Notes: a model not told the origin generated them from the sequence alone. 64,000 nucleotides of DNA from JAGNGI01 sp035448825 (GCA_035448825.1 DAOTJS010000002.1:124001-188000), one strand, 5' to 3'. Shown: positions 1-7,737, counted from the first letter of the stretch. Numbers and translations: made by a program.

Positions 1-288
1 TCGAGAGAGCATCAAAGCCATAATGTCCCGAGCCGATCCACGGCTGGAGTTTTTTATATCGAGTATCTGACGGGCTTTTTCTTGCGTTAATAACCGCTCC
101 AGAGATTCGATAGAGTAATCGTGAAGACCTTCAAAATTGAGGCGATTTTTATAACGAGTCAAGAGATTCAACATTTCCGGTAAATCAGTAGCAGCGGCGA
201 GAGCCTTGTAAGAACTGGCTGAGAGCAAAGTAGAGCGTCGCGTTCGGACGCGGGCATTTACCAATCCGTAAGTGCTAACGGTATTCAT
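1..288 (-). CDS. V/A-type ATPase subunit C (AC39/d family), partial
   Basis: The first 96 codons of a gene that runs off the left edge. I translated it directly: it opens MNTVSTYGLVNARVRTRRST, which matches the usual N-terminus of the AC39/subunit C family (Y-x-x-NARVR followed by a leucine-rich helix). In A/V-type rotary ATPases this funnel-shaped subunit links the central rotor stalk to the membrane ring. Its ATG at 288-286 overlaps the TGA of the upstream subunit gene as ATGA, so the two are probably translationally coupled. The family call rests on a short N-terminal stretch plus the neighbour; the rest of the ATPase operon should lie to the left. Confidence 0.72.
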   Translation of the reverse strand, partial: MNTVSTYGLVNARVRTRRSTLLSASSYKALAAATDLPEMLNLLTRYKNRLNFEGLHDYSIESLERLLTQEKARQILDIKNSSRGSARDIMALMLSR

Positions 289-611
289 TGCGCGACCTTT
301 TTGCCGATTGGAAGGGTTTGGAAAAGGAAATCCACCGCGGCCGTTATTTCAGAGTGATATTGATTGAAAAGGTCATTTTGCCTAGCTCGAGCGGCATTTA
401 GCAGTTCGGTATGTTCACGCGCGGCTTCGGATTTAGCGGTTGAGATAATCGCCTCAGCTTCTTGTAATGCCGATTGGCGGGCGGTTTCAATAGTCTTTTG
501 GGCTTCGATTTGAGCGGCTTCGGTAGCACGACGGGCTTGAAGACGAGCATTCTCAATTCGTTCGCGGGCAGATTTTTCTTCGTCTATTATTACCTGAAGG
601 ATTTCTTTCAA
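285..611 (-). CDS. V/A-type ATPase subunit H/G-like (peripheral stalk)
   Basis: A 108-residue protein that is almost entirely alpha-helical and rich in Ala, Glu and Arg (residues about 5-90 are one long coiled coil). This is typical of the H/G or E-type peripheral stalk subunits that open V/A-ATPase operons. It starts with TTG at 611; GAGGTT lies a few bases upstream, so the rare start is supported. It overlaps the subunit C gene by four bases. A length near 100 residues and first place in the operon fit archaeal-type subunit H. Coiled-coil proteins are easily mis-assigned, so the call leans on the neighbour. Confidence 0.65.
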   Translation of the reverse strand: MKEILQVIIDEEKSARERIENARLQARRATEAAQIEAQKTIETARQSALQEAEAIISTAKSEAAREHTELLNAARARQNDLFNQYHSEITAAVDFLFQTLPIGKKVAQ

Positions 612-898
612 ATTAACCTCAATTGACCGCCGGCTTAGATTTCCAGATCATCGTTGGTAAGTTTTTAAACCGGCTTAAAAAAAGTGTTATTCAAGATGAC
701 AATTCTCAAAAATTCACAGTATAAAATTTAGGTAAAATTATGATCATTATTAAACTAAATCTTGACAGTAGCTATGACAATAATTAGTACTGTAATTAGA
801 GTAGGTCAAGGTCATGGCTAAGAGGGAGAAGAAGAGAGGGAGAGAATGAGAGCGGTCACTGGTTACAGGTAACAGTTAACAGGTTTCAGGTTCAGAAT

Positions 899-922
899 AA
901 CCCACAAATTCATTTGTGGGTT
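899..922. repeat. Hairpin, 10-bp perfect arms
   Basis: AACCCACAAA, a TTCA loop, then TTTGTGGGTT. It could terminate transcription in either direction, but it has no long T-tract and lies more than 200 bp beyond the tolC stop codon, so a terminator role is uncertain. Confidence 0.5.
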
Positions 923-965
923 TTGGTAAATGGAGATTTCGTCATAAAACCGTTTCAACCTGCCC

Positions 966-982
966 GTCCCGACTGTCGGGAC
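966..982. repeat. 17-bp near-perfect palindrome
   Basis: GTCCCGAC, one T, GTCGGGAC. It sits inside a larger imperfect palindrome of CCTGCC/GGCGGGC type and lies within composite repeat copy 1. Confidence 0.6.
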
Positions 983-1009
983 AGGCGGGCGGTTTTGATC
1001 TATGGTACG

Positions 1010-1054
1010 CCGAAACCAATTTAGCCCCACCTGCGGCGGCTTGGAAATTGGTTT
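1010..1054 (+). repeat. Element A, copy 1 (45 nt with terminal inverted repeats)
   Basis: It carries AAACCAATTT at 1013-1022 and its exact inverse AAATTGGTTT at 1045-1054, around a core containing CCTGCGGCG. A second copy at 7373-7417 is the same length and matches at 39 of 45 positions by eye. Confidence 0.65.
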
Positions 1055-1137
1055 TATCAAACGGTTCAGAATAGCCCAGGAATTCTCCGTAGGCTCCGGA
1101 GGAGTCTCTGGTGAGAGAGTCCCGCGGCGGCGGAGTG

Positions 1138-2358
1138 CTATAATGCCAGCAATTGCCTGATTTGAGATTCGACGATTTTACAAGAATATTTGGCTTTAAC
1201 AAGGTTAGTTTGGGCTGAAAGAAGCGAGACCTGTGCGGCGGTCTGCTCCAGCATAGTTGCCAGACCGAGTTCGTATTGGTGCGTAACAAGTTCATAGTCT
1301 TTGCGGGCTGATTCCAGATTCTTTTCCTGCAGAGCAATAATTTTATTTTGATTTTCGAAATTGGCATAATAATTCAGCAAAGTGGCAAGCAATTCCTGTT
1401 CCTTAGCCTCTAAACTGACTTCGACACTTCTAAGGCTGAGTTTGCTTTTTTGAACATTGAGCTTTTTACTGAAGCCATTGAAAAGTCCGAGATTCAATGA
1501 TAAACTCCATGAACCGTAGCCATCGGTTGTGGTGGAACCGGTCCAATCTTTTGAATAACTATAACCAGCGCTGAGCGACGGTAGATATGACTCGTGGGCA
1601 ATTTCCAAGCTGATCTGCTCGCTTTTCAGCGATTTTAATAGGGACTGATATTCCGGATTGTTTTTAAGTAATAATTCCTTAGCCTCGGCTAAAGGCGGGA
1701 TTTCAATTTGTTCGACGTCAATCTCGGCAATAGCGAAATCATAGTCGGGAGATATTCCCATCAGAATAGCCAGCGAGCGTTTTTCATTAATAATTTCGAG
1801 TTCCTGACCAATCAGTTCATTTTCGATTTCTGCTTTCTGGACTTCGGCTTTCAGGACGTCCGATTCAGTCTTAGTGCCGAGTTGATACATCGTCAGGATT
1901 AATTGTAGATTCTCATCAGCCGCCGTCAGGTTTTCGCGATAGACATTTAGCAAACCCTGGGCGGTTAGAATGTTATAATAGGCGGTTTCGACTTCGCTCC
2001 GGATCTGGGCAACTAATTCATCGTAATTTAGCCGGGCAATGTCAGTCTCATTACGGGCTAATTTTATATCGGAAAATAATCCGGGCGAATAGATTTTCTG
2101 GCTAACTTGCAAACCGGCGCTCGATCGTGAACCGCCGTCTCCGCCGCTGGCGCTGGCACTGGCGCTCACGGAAGGAAGTATATTTCCATAGGCTGTTTTG
2201 GTGCTAATTGCGGTTTGTTGAACACCGAGTCCATTCTTTATCAGCGATTTGTTATTGGCAACTGCCGCTTCGATACATTGTTCAAGAGTAAATTTATCAG
2301 CGGCGAAAATGGTCGTGGTCATTAATACGATCAACACAATTATGTTAATTCTCTTCAT
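1138..2358 (-). CDS. TolC-family outer membrane efflux protein
   Basis: 406 residues with a signal peptide (about residues 1-19, cleavage near FAADKF), then two outer-membrane-efflux repeats of long amphipathic helices (about 20-210 and 215-400). TolC homologues form a trimeric barrel and periplasmic tunnel that completes tripartite export machines. It is the last gene of the macA-ABC-permease-tolC order, 15 bp after the permease, so it most likely serves this MacAB-type pump. The length is normal for the family. Substrate is unknown. Confidence 0.9.
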   Translation of the reverse strand: MKRINIIVLIVLMTTTIFAADKFTLEQCIEAAVANNKSLIKNGLGVQQTAISTKTAYGNILPSVSASASASGGDGGSRSSAGLQVSQKIYSPGLFSDIKLARNETDIARLNYDELVAQIRSEVETAYYNILTAQGLLNVYRENLTAADENLQLILTMYQLGTKTESDVLKAEVQKAEIENELIGQELEIINEKRSLAILMGISPDYDFAIAEIDVEQIEIPPLAEAKELLLKNNPEYQSLLKSLKSEQISLEIAHESYLPSLSAGYSYSKDWTGSTTTDGYGSWSLSLNLGLFNGFSKKLNVQKSKLSLRSVEVSLEAKEQELLATLLNYYANFENQNKIIALQEKNLESARKDYELVTHQYELGLATMLEQTAAQVSLLSAQTNLVKAKYSCKIVESQIRQLLAL

Positions 2359-2373
2359 TTGAATAATTCCTTT

Positions 2374-3594
2374 CTATTCATAACGCAGGGCATCAATCGG
2401 GTTGAGATTAGCGGCTTTACGCGCCGGATACCAGCCGAAGAAAATGCCGACCGCACCCGAAAAGGTAAACGCCAGAATCACGATTACCGGATCAATCACG
2501 GTGCGCAGGTCAGTTAAATTATTGAAAAGGGCTGAAGCCGCCAGTGCCAGAATAATGCCGATGATTCCACCCGATAGACTGAGAACAACGGCTTCCGATA
2601 GAAATTGGCTAAGAATGTCGCTGGCACGCGCGCCAACTGACATCCGAATCCCGATTTCACGCGTTCTTTCCGTGACCGAGACCAGCATAATGTTCATTAT
2701 TCCGATGCCACCGACGATCAGTGAAACGCAGGCAACGGCACCCAGGAGCAAGGTCATAGTTTTGGAAGTCGAAGAGGCAAAATCAATGATTTCCGATTGG
2801 GTGCGAATATTAAAATCATCGTCATCAGCCGGGCCAAGGCGATGGACTTCACGCAGAATGGTCCGGATTTCCTCTTGAGCGGCAGTCATTGCTTCTTCGC
2901 TGATGGCGCTGGCATTAATCATATCAATCCACTGCGAACCTTTTAAACGGTATAGCACAGTTGTCGAAGGCGCCAAAATAATGTCATCCTGGTCACCTCC
3001 CGGTCCCGAGCCGCCTTTTTCCTTAAGAACACCGATCACAGTAAAAGGGACATTGCGGATGCGGATTTGCTCACCGACGGGATTTTCATCGCCAAATAAC
3101 TCCGTAGCTACCGTTTTTCCGAGTAGGGCGACTTTCTTGCGGGCTAATTCATCGCGTTCCGTAAAAAACTCACCGCTTTCCAGTTCCCAGTTGGTGATCG
3201 AAAAATAGTCCGGTGAAACACCGCTGACGCTCGTGTACCAGTTATTGTTTCTATAAATTACCTGACCATTAGCGCGGACGACCGGCGAAATAGCACTGAT
3301 TAATGTGGCTGATTCTTTGATTTTTTCAACGTCAGTCATCGTGAACCGGTTGAAACTTCCGGCGCCCATACTGGCGCCGCCACTCCGCGAGACTCCTGGG
3401 AAGACGATGATCAAATTGGTACCGAGTGACTTTATATTATCTTCGATAGCGGCCTGCGAACCGCGGCCGACCGCCACCATAATGATGACGGCACTGACGC
3501 CGATGATTATTCCGAGCGAAGTCAGCAGGCTACGCATCCGATTTTTGAATATGCTTTTGATAGCAACTTTCAAGAGGTTATAAATTTTATTCAT
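2374..3594 (-). CDS. MacB-type ABC transporter permease
   Basis: 406 residues: a transmembrane helix near 18-42, a periplasmic MacB_PCD domain (about 45-250), and three C-terminal helices (about 275-400) of the FtsX fold, ending in the conserved PARKAANLNPIDALRYE signature. These permeases do not move substrate across the inner membrane; they act as mechanotransmitters that drive periplasmic lipoproteins, peptides or drugs out through TolC. The ATPase is a separate gene, as in many FCB bacteria, and overlaps by four bases (ATGA). Confidence 0.92.
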   Translation of the reverse strand: MNKIYNLLKVAIKSIFKNRMRSLLTSLGIIIGVSAVIIMVAVGRGSQAAIEDNIKSLGTNLIIVFPGVSRSGGASMGAGSFNRFTMTDVEKIKESATLISAISPVVRANGQVIYRNNNWYTSVSGVSPDYFSITNWELESGEFFTERDELARKKVALLGKTVATELFGDENPVGEQIRIRNVPFTVIGVLKEKGGSGPGGDQDDIILAPSTTVLYRLKGSQWIDMINASAISEEAMTAAQEEIRTILREVHRLGPADDDDFNIRTQSEIIDFASSTSKTMTLLLGAVACVSLIVGGIGIMNIMLVSVTERTREIGIRMSVGARASDILSQFLSEAVVLSLSGGIIGIILALAASALFNNLTDLRTVIDPVIVILAFTFSGAVGIFFGWYPARKAANLNPIDALRYE

Positions 3595-4346
3595 TGCTCC
3601 TCCTCTTGTTGCTGTCTGTCAATTAGCATTTTAAGGTCTTCCGCCGCATCGCGCCGTTTTTTAATTAATGTATCCTTATGCAGAACTCCATCGCGCATTT
3701 CGAGAATGCGTTTGGCATAAGTGGCGAAATCACGTTCGTGAGTAACCATAACGATTGTTAAACCTTCATCATTCAATTGCTGAAAAAGGCTGAAAATCTC
3801 CATAGACGTTTTGCTGTCCAGATTGCCAGTTGGTTCGTCTGCCAGTAGAATCGCAGGCTGGTTAACCAGTGCGCGGGCAATGGCAACCCGCTGTTGCTGA
3901 CCGCCGGAAAGCTGGGTAGGAATGTGGTGCATACGATCGCCAAGACCGACGCGTTCCAGAGCTTCTCTGGCGGCGCTTTGTGGGTTTTGTATGCGGTGAT
4001 AGCGGTCATAAATCAAGGGTAATTCGACGTTTTCGAGAGCAGTAGTGCGTGGCAGAAGATTGAATCCCTGGAATACGAATCCGATTTTCTGATTGCGAAT
4101 ATCGGCGCGTTCATCAGACGTCAGCGTACTAACGTTGACGCCATCCAGCAGGTATTCACCGCTGGTAGGCTGATCCAGACAACCCAGCATATTCATTAGC
4201 GTTGATTTTCCGGAGCCGGAAGCACCCATTATGGCGGTAAATTCGCCAGCCGCGACGCTGAATTCCACCTTGCGCAGAGCTTGCACTTCTATATCGCCGA
4301 CCTGATAGGTTTTACTCAATTGCCGGACTTCTATTACGGTTGACAT
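3591..4346 (-). CDS. ABC transporter ATP-binding protein, MacB/LolD type
   Basis: 251 residues with Walker A GASGSGKS (about 41-48), the signature LSGGQQQR, Walker B ILLADEPTGNLDS and the switch histidine in MVTHE. The sequence is close to the LolD/MacB/FtsE class that powers MacB_PCD permeases. A Lys/Glu/Gln-rich C-terminal extension (about 225-251) exceeds the usual LolD length. It overlaps the downstream permease start, which indicates obligate co-translation. Confidence 0.93.
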   Translation of the reverse strand: MSTVIEVRQLSKTYQVGDIEVQALRKVEFSVAAGEFTAIMGASGSGKSTLMNMLGCLDQPTSGEYLLDGVNVSTLTSDERADIRNQKIGFVFQGFNLLPRTTALENVELPLIYDRYHRIQNPQSAAREALERVGLGDRMHHIPTQLSGGQQQRVAIARALVNQPAILLADEPTGNLDSKTSMEIFSLFQQLNDEGLTIVMVTHERDFATYAKRILEMRDGVLHKDTLIKKRRDAAEDLKMLIDRQQQEEEQ

Positions 4347-4390
4347 ATTATTCTTTCATCTATTTATCAATTATCAATTAACCTTTGCGA

Positions 4391-5674
4391 TTAAAAAGGA
4401 GGCGGTCCGCCCATACCGCGTCGCTGGTTATTTGAAGTGTTGTTTACCATTTTTTTGCCGTTGGTAATTAAACTAACGATGATTTTAGTCCCTTCTTTGA
4501 TTTCAGGATTTTCCAAAATCTCAGTGTTCTTGGTATCGCTCAAACCGGTTTGCACCAGAGCCATAAGAATTTGGCCGGATTCGTTGACATACCAGATCGG
4601 CATCGGTCGGGTGGGTATCTTTGATCCTACCGGAAATTGATTAGCCGATGGCAGTTGAGGGGCTTGCTCCCGGAGTCGGATTTTCACCGAATCAGGCAAT
4701 TGCTCTACCTGCGCTGTTCTTGCCTGATGAGCTTTCGCCAGCATTTCTTCCGTCGGAGTAATTTTCAAGGCCGAATTCGGTACGATTAGCACATTTTCAC
4801 GCGAATCAATGATAAAGTCCACAGTAGCGGTCATTCCCGGCAGTAATAATTGTTCGTGATTATCAGCATCAACGATTACCGTATAATTGACGACATTGGA
4901 GACGGTTTGTGGCTGGAGACGAACCTGTCGAACGACTCCCTGGAATATTTTATTCTGATAACTCTGGACGGTGAAACGCACTTTCTGGCCAGTTTTGATT
5001 TCACCAATGTCGCTCTCATCCACCAGCGCTTCGATTTCCATTTTGGTCAGATCCTTGGCGATGGTGAAAAGAGTAGGCGTCGAAAAACTGGCCGCGACCG
5101 TTTGCCCCTCTTCGACTGCCCGATCAATAACCGTTCCGGAAATCGGCGAGCGGATGATAGCATAACCATAATCGGTGACCGCCTTATCGAGGGCAATTTG
5201 GGCTTGCTTTAAACCAACTTCGCTGGTGGCTTTATTAGTTCGGGCATCAATGTATTCCTGCTCCGAAACCAATTTTCGCTGGAAAAGATTAGAAATGCGA
5301 TCATATTGAAAAGCGGCTTGTTCGTAAAGCGCTTGCATTTTTTGCAAATTGGCTTCCGCCTCTTTGACGGATTGACTGAGGAGCAGTGTATCAAGCACCG
5401 CCAGAACTTGATCTTTCTTGACAATGTCATTATAATCAACCAGAACTTTATCAATCCGCCCTGAAACCTGGGTGCCGACATCTACCGTGCCGATCGCTAC
5501 CAGCGTACCGGTACTGGAGATGATTGTTTCGATATTACCGCGGGAGACTTGCCCATAGGAAATCTGCATCTGTTTGTCCGAGCCGTTTTTCCGCACCAGA
5601 CGCCATCCAACTACAATAGCCAATACCAGAATGATGATCAGGTAAATTTTCTTTTTCACAGTTTTCTTTTTCAT
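4391..5674 (-). CDS. MacA-like periplasmic adaptor (HlyD/RND membrane-fusion family)
   Basis: 427 residues: an N-terminal membrane anchor (about 9-24), a split biotinyl-lipoyl domain (GTVDVGTQVSGRIDKVLVDY and later RSPISGTVIDRAV), a coiled-coil hairpin (about 95-165), beta-barrel and membrane-proximal domains. MacA bridges MacB and TolC and stimulates the ATPase. It is first in the operon and 36 bp downstream of an ECF-type promoter shared with the divergent sigma gene. The tail is RRGMGGPPPF, a Gly/Pro-rich extension that recurs in neighbours of the same putative regulon. Confidence 0.9.
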   Translation of the reverse strand: MKKKTVKKKIYLIIILVLAIVVGWRLVRKNGSDKQMQISYGQVSRGNIETIISSTGTLVAIGTVDVGTQVSGRIDKVLVDYNDIVKKDQVLAVLDTLLLSQSVKEAEANLQKMQALYEQAAFQYDRISNLFQRKLVSEQEYIDARTNKATSEVGLKQAQIALDKAVTDYGYAIIRSPISGTVIDRAVEEGQTVAASFSTPTLFTIAKDLTKMEIEALVDESDIGEIKTGQKVRFTVQSYQNKIFQGVVRQVRLQPQTVSNVVNYTVIVDADNHEQLLLPGMTATVDFIIDSRENVLIVPNSALKITPTEEMLAKAHQARTAQVEQLPDSVKIRLREQAPQLPSANQFPVGSKIPTRPMPIWYVNESGQILMALVQTGLSDTKNTEILENPEIKEGTKIIVSLITNGKKMVNNTSNNQRRGMGGPPPF

Positions 5675-5710
5675 AAATATCTAAATCCTTTCAATTTTCA
5701 AAACCGCTCA

Positions 5711-5739
5711 TTAGACAAAATATTGAGCGATTTTATTCC
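5711..5739 (-). promoter_or_regulatory. ECF-type promoter of the macA operon
   Basis: On the minus strand: GGAATAA (5739-5733), 17 bp, TCTAA (5715-5711). Written longer it is GGAATAAA-N13-TTGTCTAA. The same 16 positions with identical spacing stand in front of the divergent sigma gene and the lipoprotein at 7848. GGAA plus TCTAA resembles the -35/-10 layout of RpoE-type sigma factors (GGAACTT, TCTRA). It lies about 36 bp from the macA ATG. Confidence 0.8.
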
Positions 5740-5775
5740 GAATTAGCTGAGCCATTTTTAATAATTGATCATTCT

Positions 5776-5804
5776 GGAATAAATTCAATTGCTTTATTGT
5801 CTAA
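5776..5804 (+). promoter_or_regulatory. ECF-type autoregulatory promoter of the sigma gene
   Basis: GGAATAA (5776-5782), 17 bp, TCTAA (5800-5804), identical in its conserved positions to the promoters at 5711-5739 and 7709-7737. It ends only 19 bp before the sigma ATG, so the transcript would have a very short leader. This is the normal arrangement for an autoregulated ECF sigma factor. Confidence 0.8.
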
Positions 5805-5823
5805 CTTAATGTTTTGAAAAATA

Positions 5824-6387
5824 ATGGAGAATTTAGCGTTACTAACCGATCAGGAGATAATTGATGCCTGTCTTGCAGGGAACGAGAACGCATTTACCGA
5901 AATCATTCGCCGTTATGAATCCAGGGTGGCGGCTACCGTTATTGGAATGTTGGGGCGATGCCCGGAAGCCGAGGACGTTGGGCAGGAAACGTTTATCCGT
6001 TTTTATAAAAGTATGTCCAAATTTCGCGGAGAATCGAGTTTGAGCACCTATCTGACCCGGATTGCGATGAATCTATCAATCAATGAGCTTAACCGCCGCA
6101 AACGCCAGTCACGTTTCGTGCCTCTGGATGATCCTGAAATCTCACGGAAAACATCCGGCGATTCCGGTAATCAGTCGGATTCGGAAAGCGGCACAATCGT
6201 CCATTGGGCGGTGGCTCAACTGGCACCGAAATTTCGTTCGACTGTCGTTTTGCGTTTGATGGAGGGCTATTCGACGGAAGAAACCGCCCAGATTTTGCAA
6301 TTGCCCGTTGGGACAGTACTGTCGCGTTTAGCGCGCGCCAAAGCCCAACTTTTGAATCTATTAGCACCCTATAAGGAGCAATTATGA
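5824..6387 (+). CDS. ECF (sigma-70 family, group 4) RNA polymerase sigma factor
   Basis: 187 residues with region 2 (about 20-95, including EDVGQETFIRFYKSMSKFRGES) and region 4 (about 130-182, including LRLMEGYSTEETAQILQLPVGTVLSRLARAK), without sigma 1.1 or region 3, as in ECF factors. The linker (about 100-125) is Ser/Asp-rich. The next gene overlaps as ATGA and encodes a membrane protein, the normal sigma/anti-sigma arrangement. Control of the divergent MacAB-TolC operon and of the lipoprotein at 7848 is inferred from the shared promoter motif. Confidence 0.93.
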   Translation: MENLALLTDQEIIDACLAGNENAFTEIIRRYESRVAATVIGMLGRCPEAEDVGQETFIRFYKSMSKFRGESSLSTYLTRIAMNLSINELNRRKRQSRFVPLDDPEISRKTSGDSGNQSDSESGTIVHWAVAQLAPKFRSTVVLRLMEGYSTEETAQILQLPVGTVLSRLARAKAQLLNLLAPYKEQL

Positions 6388-6812
6388 AAATTGATAAAAT
6401 TCGCAAATTGTTACTTCAATCCGGCGATCGTAACCTGACTGCCAGGGAACAAAAGATTCTGGCGTCAGCCAGACAAACTAATCCCGAACTGGCGGAAGAT
6501 GAGCAACTATTGCAAAAAATTCAACAAAATCTGACTAACACAAAACAGGAGTCTTTCGGACCCTGGTTTGCTGAAAAGACTATGAGCCGGATTCACCAGC
6601 TTGCCAGTCAGGAAAAGCGCCCGGCAAGATTGTGGAATGGTTTCTGGCCGGCTTACAGTCGGGTAATTATTGGCGCCGCAGTAATCCTAACTTTGATTGT
6701 GGTTTTTAACCTCTTCACCAGTTCCGAGCCGAACCTGGCTAAGGCATTTGGTATTACTCAGACTCCAATCGAAGCTATAATGGACCCGATCGCCTATTTA
6801 ATTTGGGAGTAA
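6384..6812 (+). CDS. Probable membrane anti-sigma factor
   Basis: 142 residues: a charged helical cytoplasmic part (about 1-85), one transmembrane helix (about 90-110, VIIGAAVILTLIVVFNLF) and a short periplasmic tail. It starts inside the stop codon of the sigma gene (ATGA) behind AAGGAG. Size, topology and position are those of an ECF anti-sigma factor, but I see no HxxxCxxC zinc-finger motif. The assignment is therefore by context; it could also be an unrelated regulator of the same operon. Confidence 0.65.
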   Translation: MKIDKIRKLLLQSGDRNLTAREQKILASARQTNPELAEDEQLLQKIQQNLTNTKQESFGPWFAEKTMSRIHQLASQEKRPARLWNGFWPAYSRVIIGAAVILTLIVVFNLFTSSEPNLAKAFGITQTPIEAIMDPIAYLIWE

Positions 6813-6816
6813 TAAA

Positions 6817-7227
6817 ATGAAGAAAACTACCAGAACGACTTTAATGTTAAGCAGTGTCCTGATTTTGGGAATTATCATCGGTTTTGTGGGAGCTTCAAGT
6901 TGGCTACATTATAATCAGAAAAAGCGATTCGCTCATTTTCGCAAAGGCGAAGGCTTCGTAGTCGAAATGGAAAAAATGATTGATCCACTCCCAGAACAAA
7001 AAGATGCCATTCACGAAATCTTAATACGCCATTCGCTTTGGGTCAAACAGTTTAGCGAAGAGCAACGCGCCATATTTCAACAAAGTATTGATTCTTTGAA
7101 CGCGGAACTGGCGCGCGTGCTTACCCCGGAACAAATGAAGCGTTTTCATGAAAAAGTGAAAAATCAGCCAGGGCGACCAGGGCCACCACCGGGACCGCCA
7201 CCACACTTCGAAGAGTCCCATCCTTAA
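6817..7227 (+). CDS. CpxP/Spy-like periplasmic sensor protein (heavy-metal-resistance type)
   Basis: 136 residues: an N-terminal membrane segment or signal anchor (about 10-28), then helical repeats with LTPEQMKRFHEKVK (about 104-117), the LTxxQ motif of the Spy/CpxP/CnrX group. These periplasmic helical-hairpin proteins sense metals or misfolded proteins and often work with an ECF sigma and its anti-sigma, as in Cnr systems. The C-terminus (about 118-136) is Pro/Gly-rich with His, similar in style to the MacA tail. It is four bases after the anti-sigma gene, with GGGAG as ribosome site. Confidence 0.78.
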   Translation: MKKTTRTTLMLSSVLILGIIIGFVGASSWLHYNQKKRFAHFRKGEGFVVEMEKMIDPLPEQKDAIHEILIRHSLWVKQFSEEQRAIFQQSIDSLNAELARVLTPEQMKRFHEKVKNQPGRPGPPPGPPPHFEESHP

Positions 7228-7249
7228 AAATCCGTGTTGATTTTTAAGG
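7222..7249. terminator. Hairpin at end of the sigma operon
   Basis: CCTTAAAAATC (7222-7232), loop CGTGTT, GATTTTTAAGG (7239-7249): a perfect 11-bp stem that begins in the stop codon of the CpxP-like gene. The stem is A/T-rich and lacks a strong following T-tract, so it may stabilise the mRNA 3' end instead of terminating. Confidence 0.55.
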
Positions 7250-7327
7250 AGAATTGGTTTTTGACGATTTAATTATCGTATTATGCTTAGAGCATTATGT
7301 TATCAAATTCAATCAAGGATAAATAGG

Positions 7328-7352
7328 CTTCTTCATCCCATACAGGAAATAG
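7328..7352 (+). repeat. Element C, copy 1
   Basis: A 25-nt stretch around CATCCCATACAGG that matches 41326-41350 at 22 of 25 positions; GGATAA also precedes both. The copies are 34 kb apart, both in non-coding DNA. Confidence 0.5.
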
Positions 7353-7372
7353 CTTCGCTGGAACTTATTGAG

Positions 7373-7417
7373 CCGAAATCAATTTAGTCCCGCCTGCGGC
7401 GAGTCGGAAATTGGTTT
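7373..7417 (+). repeat. Element A, copy 2
   Basis: 45 nt, 39 of which match 1010-1054 by eye. The terminal inverted repeats are AAATCAATTT (7376-7385) and AAATTGGTTT (7408-7417), with one mismatch between arms. Confidence 0.6.
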
Positions 7418-7434
7418 GGCTAGTCACAATATGG

Positions 7435-7461
7435 GTCACCCTTCGATGGACTTAGGGTAAC
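7435..7461. repeat. REP-like palindrome 1
   Basis: GTCACCCT, a TCGATGGACTT loop, AGGGTAAC (one arm mismatch). It belongs to a family with a loop related to TCGATGAACTC or its inverse. Confidence 0.6.
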
Positions 7462-7468
7462 TTACTGT

Positions 7469-7495
7469 GTCATCCTGAGTTTATCGAAGCATGAG
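7469..7495. repeat. REP-like palindrome 2
   Basis: GTCATCCT, GAGTTTATCGA loop, AGCATGAG. Same family in the inverse orientation; the arms carry mismatches. Confidence 0.5.
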
Positions 7496-7501
7496 TTCAC
7501 C

Positions 7502-7528
7502 GTCATCCTGAGTTCATCGAAGGATGAG
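7502..7528. repeat. REP-like palindrome 3
   Basis: GTCATCCT, GAGTTCATCGA loop, AGGATGAG. It lies 33 bp after palindrome 2, in direct tandem with it. Confidence 0.6.
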
Positions 7529-7550
7529 CTCATCAAACTAAAGCTGAGTA

Positions 7551-7672
7551 GATAAGAGAGGGGTAATAGGTAACAGGTTACGTGTCAACTTGAGTATAGT
7601 GACACGAGTAAGACTAGCCTATGAATTCTCCAGTGGTTCCATAGAAGTCTCTTGTAAGAGAGTACCGCTAGG
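7551..7672 (+). repeat. Composite intergenic repeat, copy 2
   Basis: GATAAGAGAGGGG, a TAACAGGTTAC box, then a block with GAATTCTCC, AGTCTCT and AAGAGAGT that aligns with 1081-1130. Compared with copy 1 it lacks the long middle part. Confidence 0.55.
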
Positions 7673-7708
7673 AAATTCGTTGGCTATATTTTCGTTCCAT
7701 TTTAAAAA

Positions 7709-7737
7709 GGAATAAAAATAGGATTGGCTTTGTCTAA
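7709..7737 (+). promoter_or_regulatory. ECF-type promoter of the lipoprotein gene
   Basis: GGAATAA (7709-7715), 17 bp, TCTAA (7733-7737). It shares GGAATAAA-N13-TTGTCTAA with the macA and sigma promoters at identical spacing. It lies about 110 bp before the ATG at 7848. Confidence 0.75.

Larger units (their letters stand above)
803..1133 (+). repeat. Composite intergenic repeat, copy 1
   Basis: The order is a GGTCAAGGTC..GGCTAAG box, a purine-rich tract, GGTTACAGGTAACAG, and about 200 bp later a block beginning GAATTCTCC and containing GGAGTCTC..GAGAGTCCCGCGG. The same boxes in the same relative order occur at 7551-7672 (same strand) and, inverted, at 10331-10457 and 26943-27040. This copy ends beside the tolC stop codon. 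The copies are degenerate and I aligned them by eye. Confidence 0.6.
612..1137. other. 526-bp intergenic region with dispersed repeats, no gene
   Basis: No credible coding sequence. The left part (about 640-800) is AT-rich and probably holds the promoter of the ATPase operon. The right part is packed with short repeats: a purine-rich tract, TAACAG-type repeats, a 10-bp-arm hairpin, a 17-bp palindrome, one copy of the 45-nt element A and one copy of the composite element described separately. Confidence 0.75.
7250..7708. other. Intergenic repeat-rich region, no gene
   Basis: No coding sequence is supported. It contains element C (7328-7352), element A (7373-7417), three REP-like palindromes (7435-7461, 7469-7495, 7502-7528) and composite repeat copy 2 (7551-7672), followed by the ECF-type promoter of the next gene. 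Confidence 0.75.

Noticed and set aside
942..1367. 141-residue minus-strand ORF overlapping the tolC 3' end
   Set aside because: It lies mostly in repeats and in another frame of a confidently assigned gene, with low-complexity, frame-shift-like composition and no ribosome site.
7250..7540. CRISPR-like array suspected from the closely spaced GTCATCCTGAG units
   Set aside because: Only two units are in direct tandem, the spacer is 6 bp, and the units are palindromes with shared loops, so REP-like elements explain them better.
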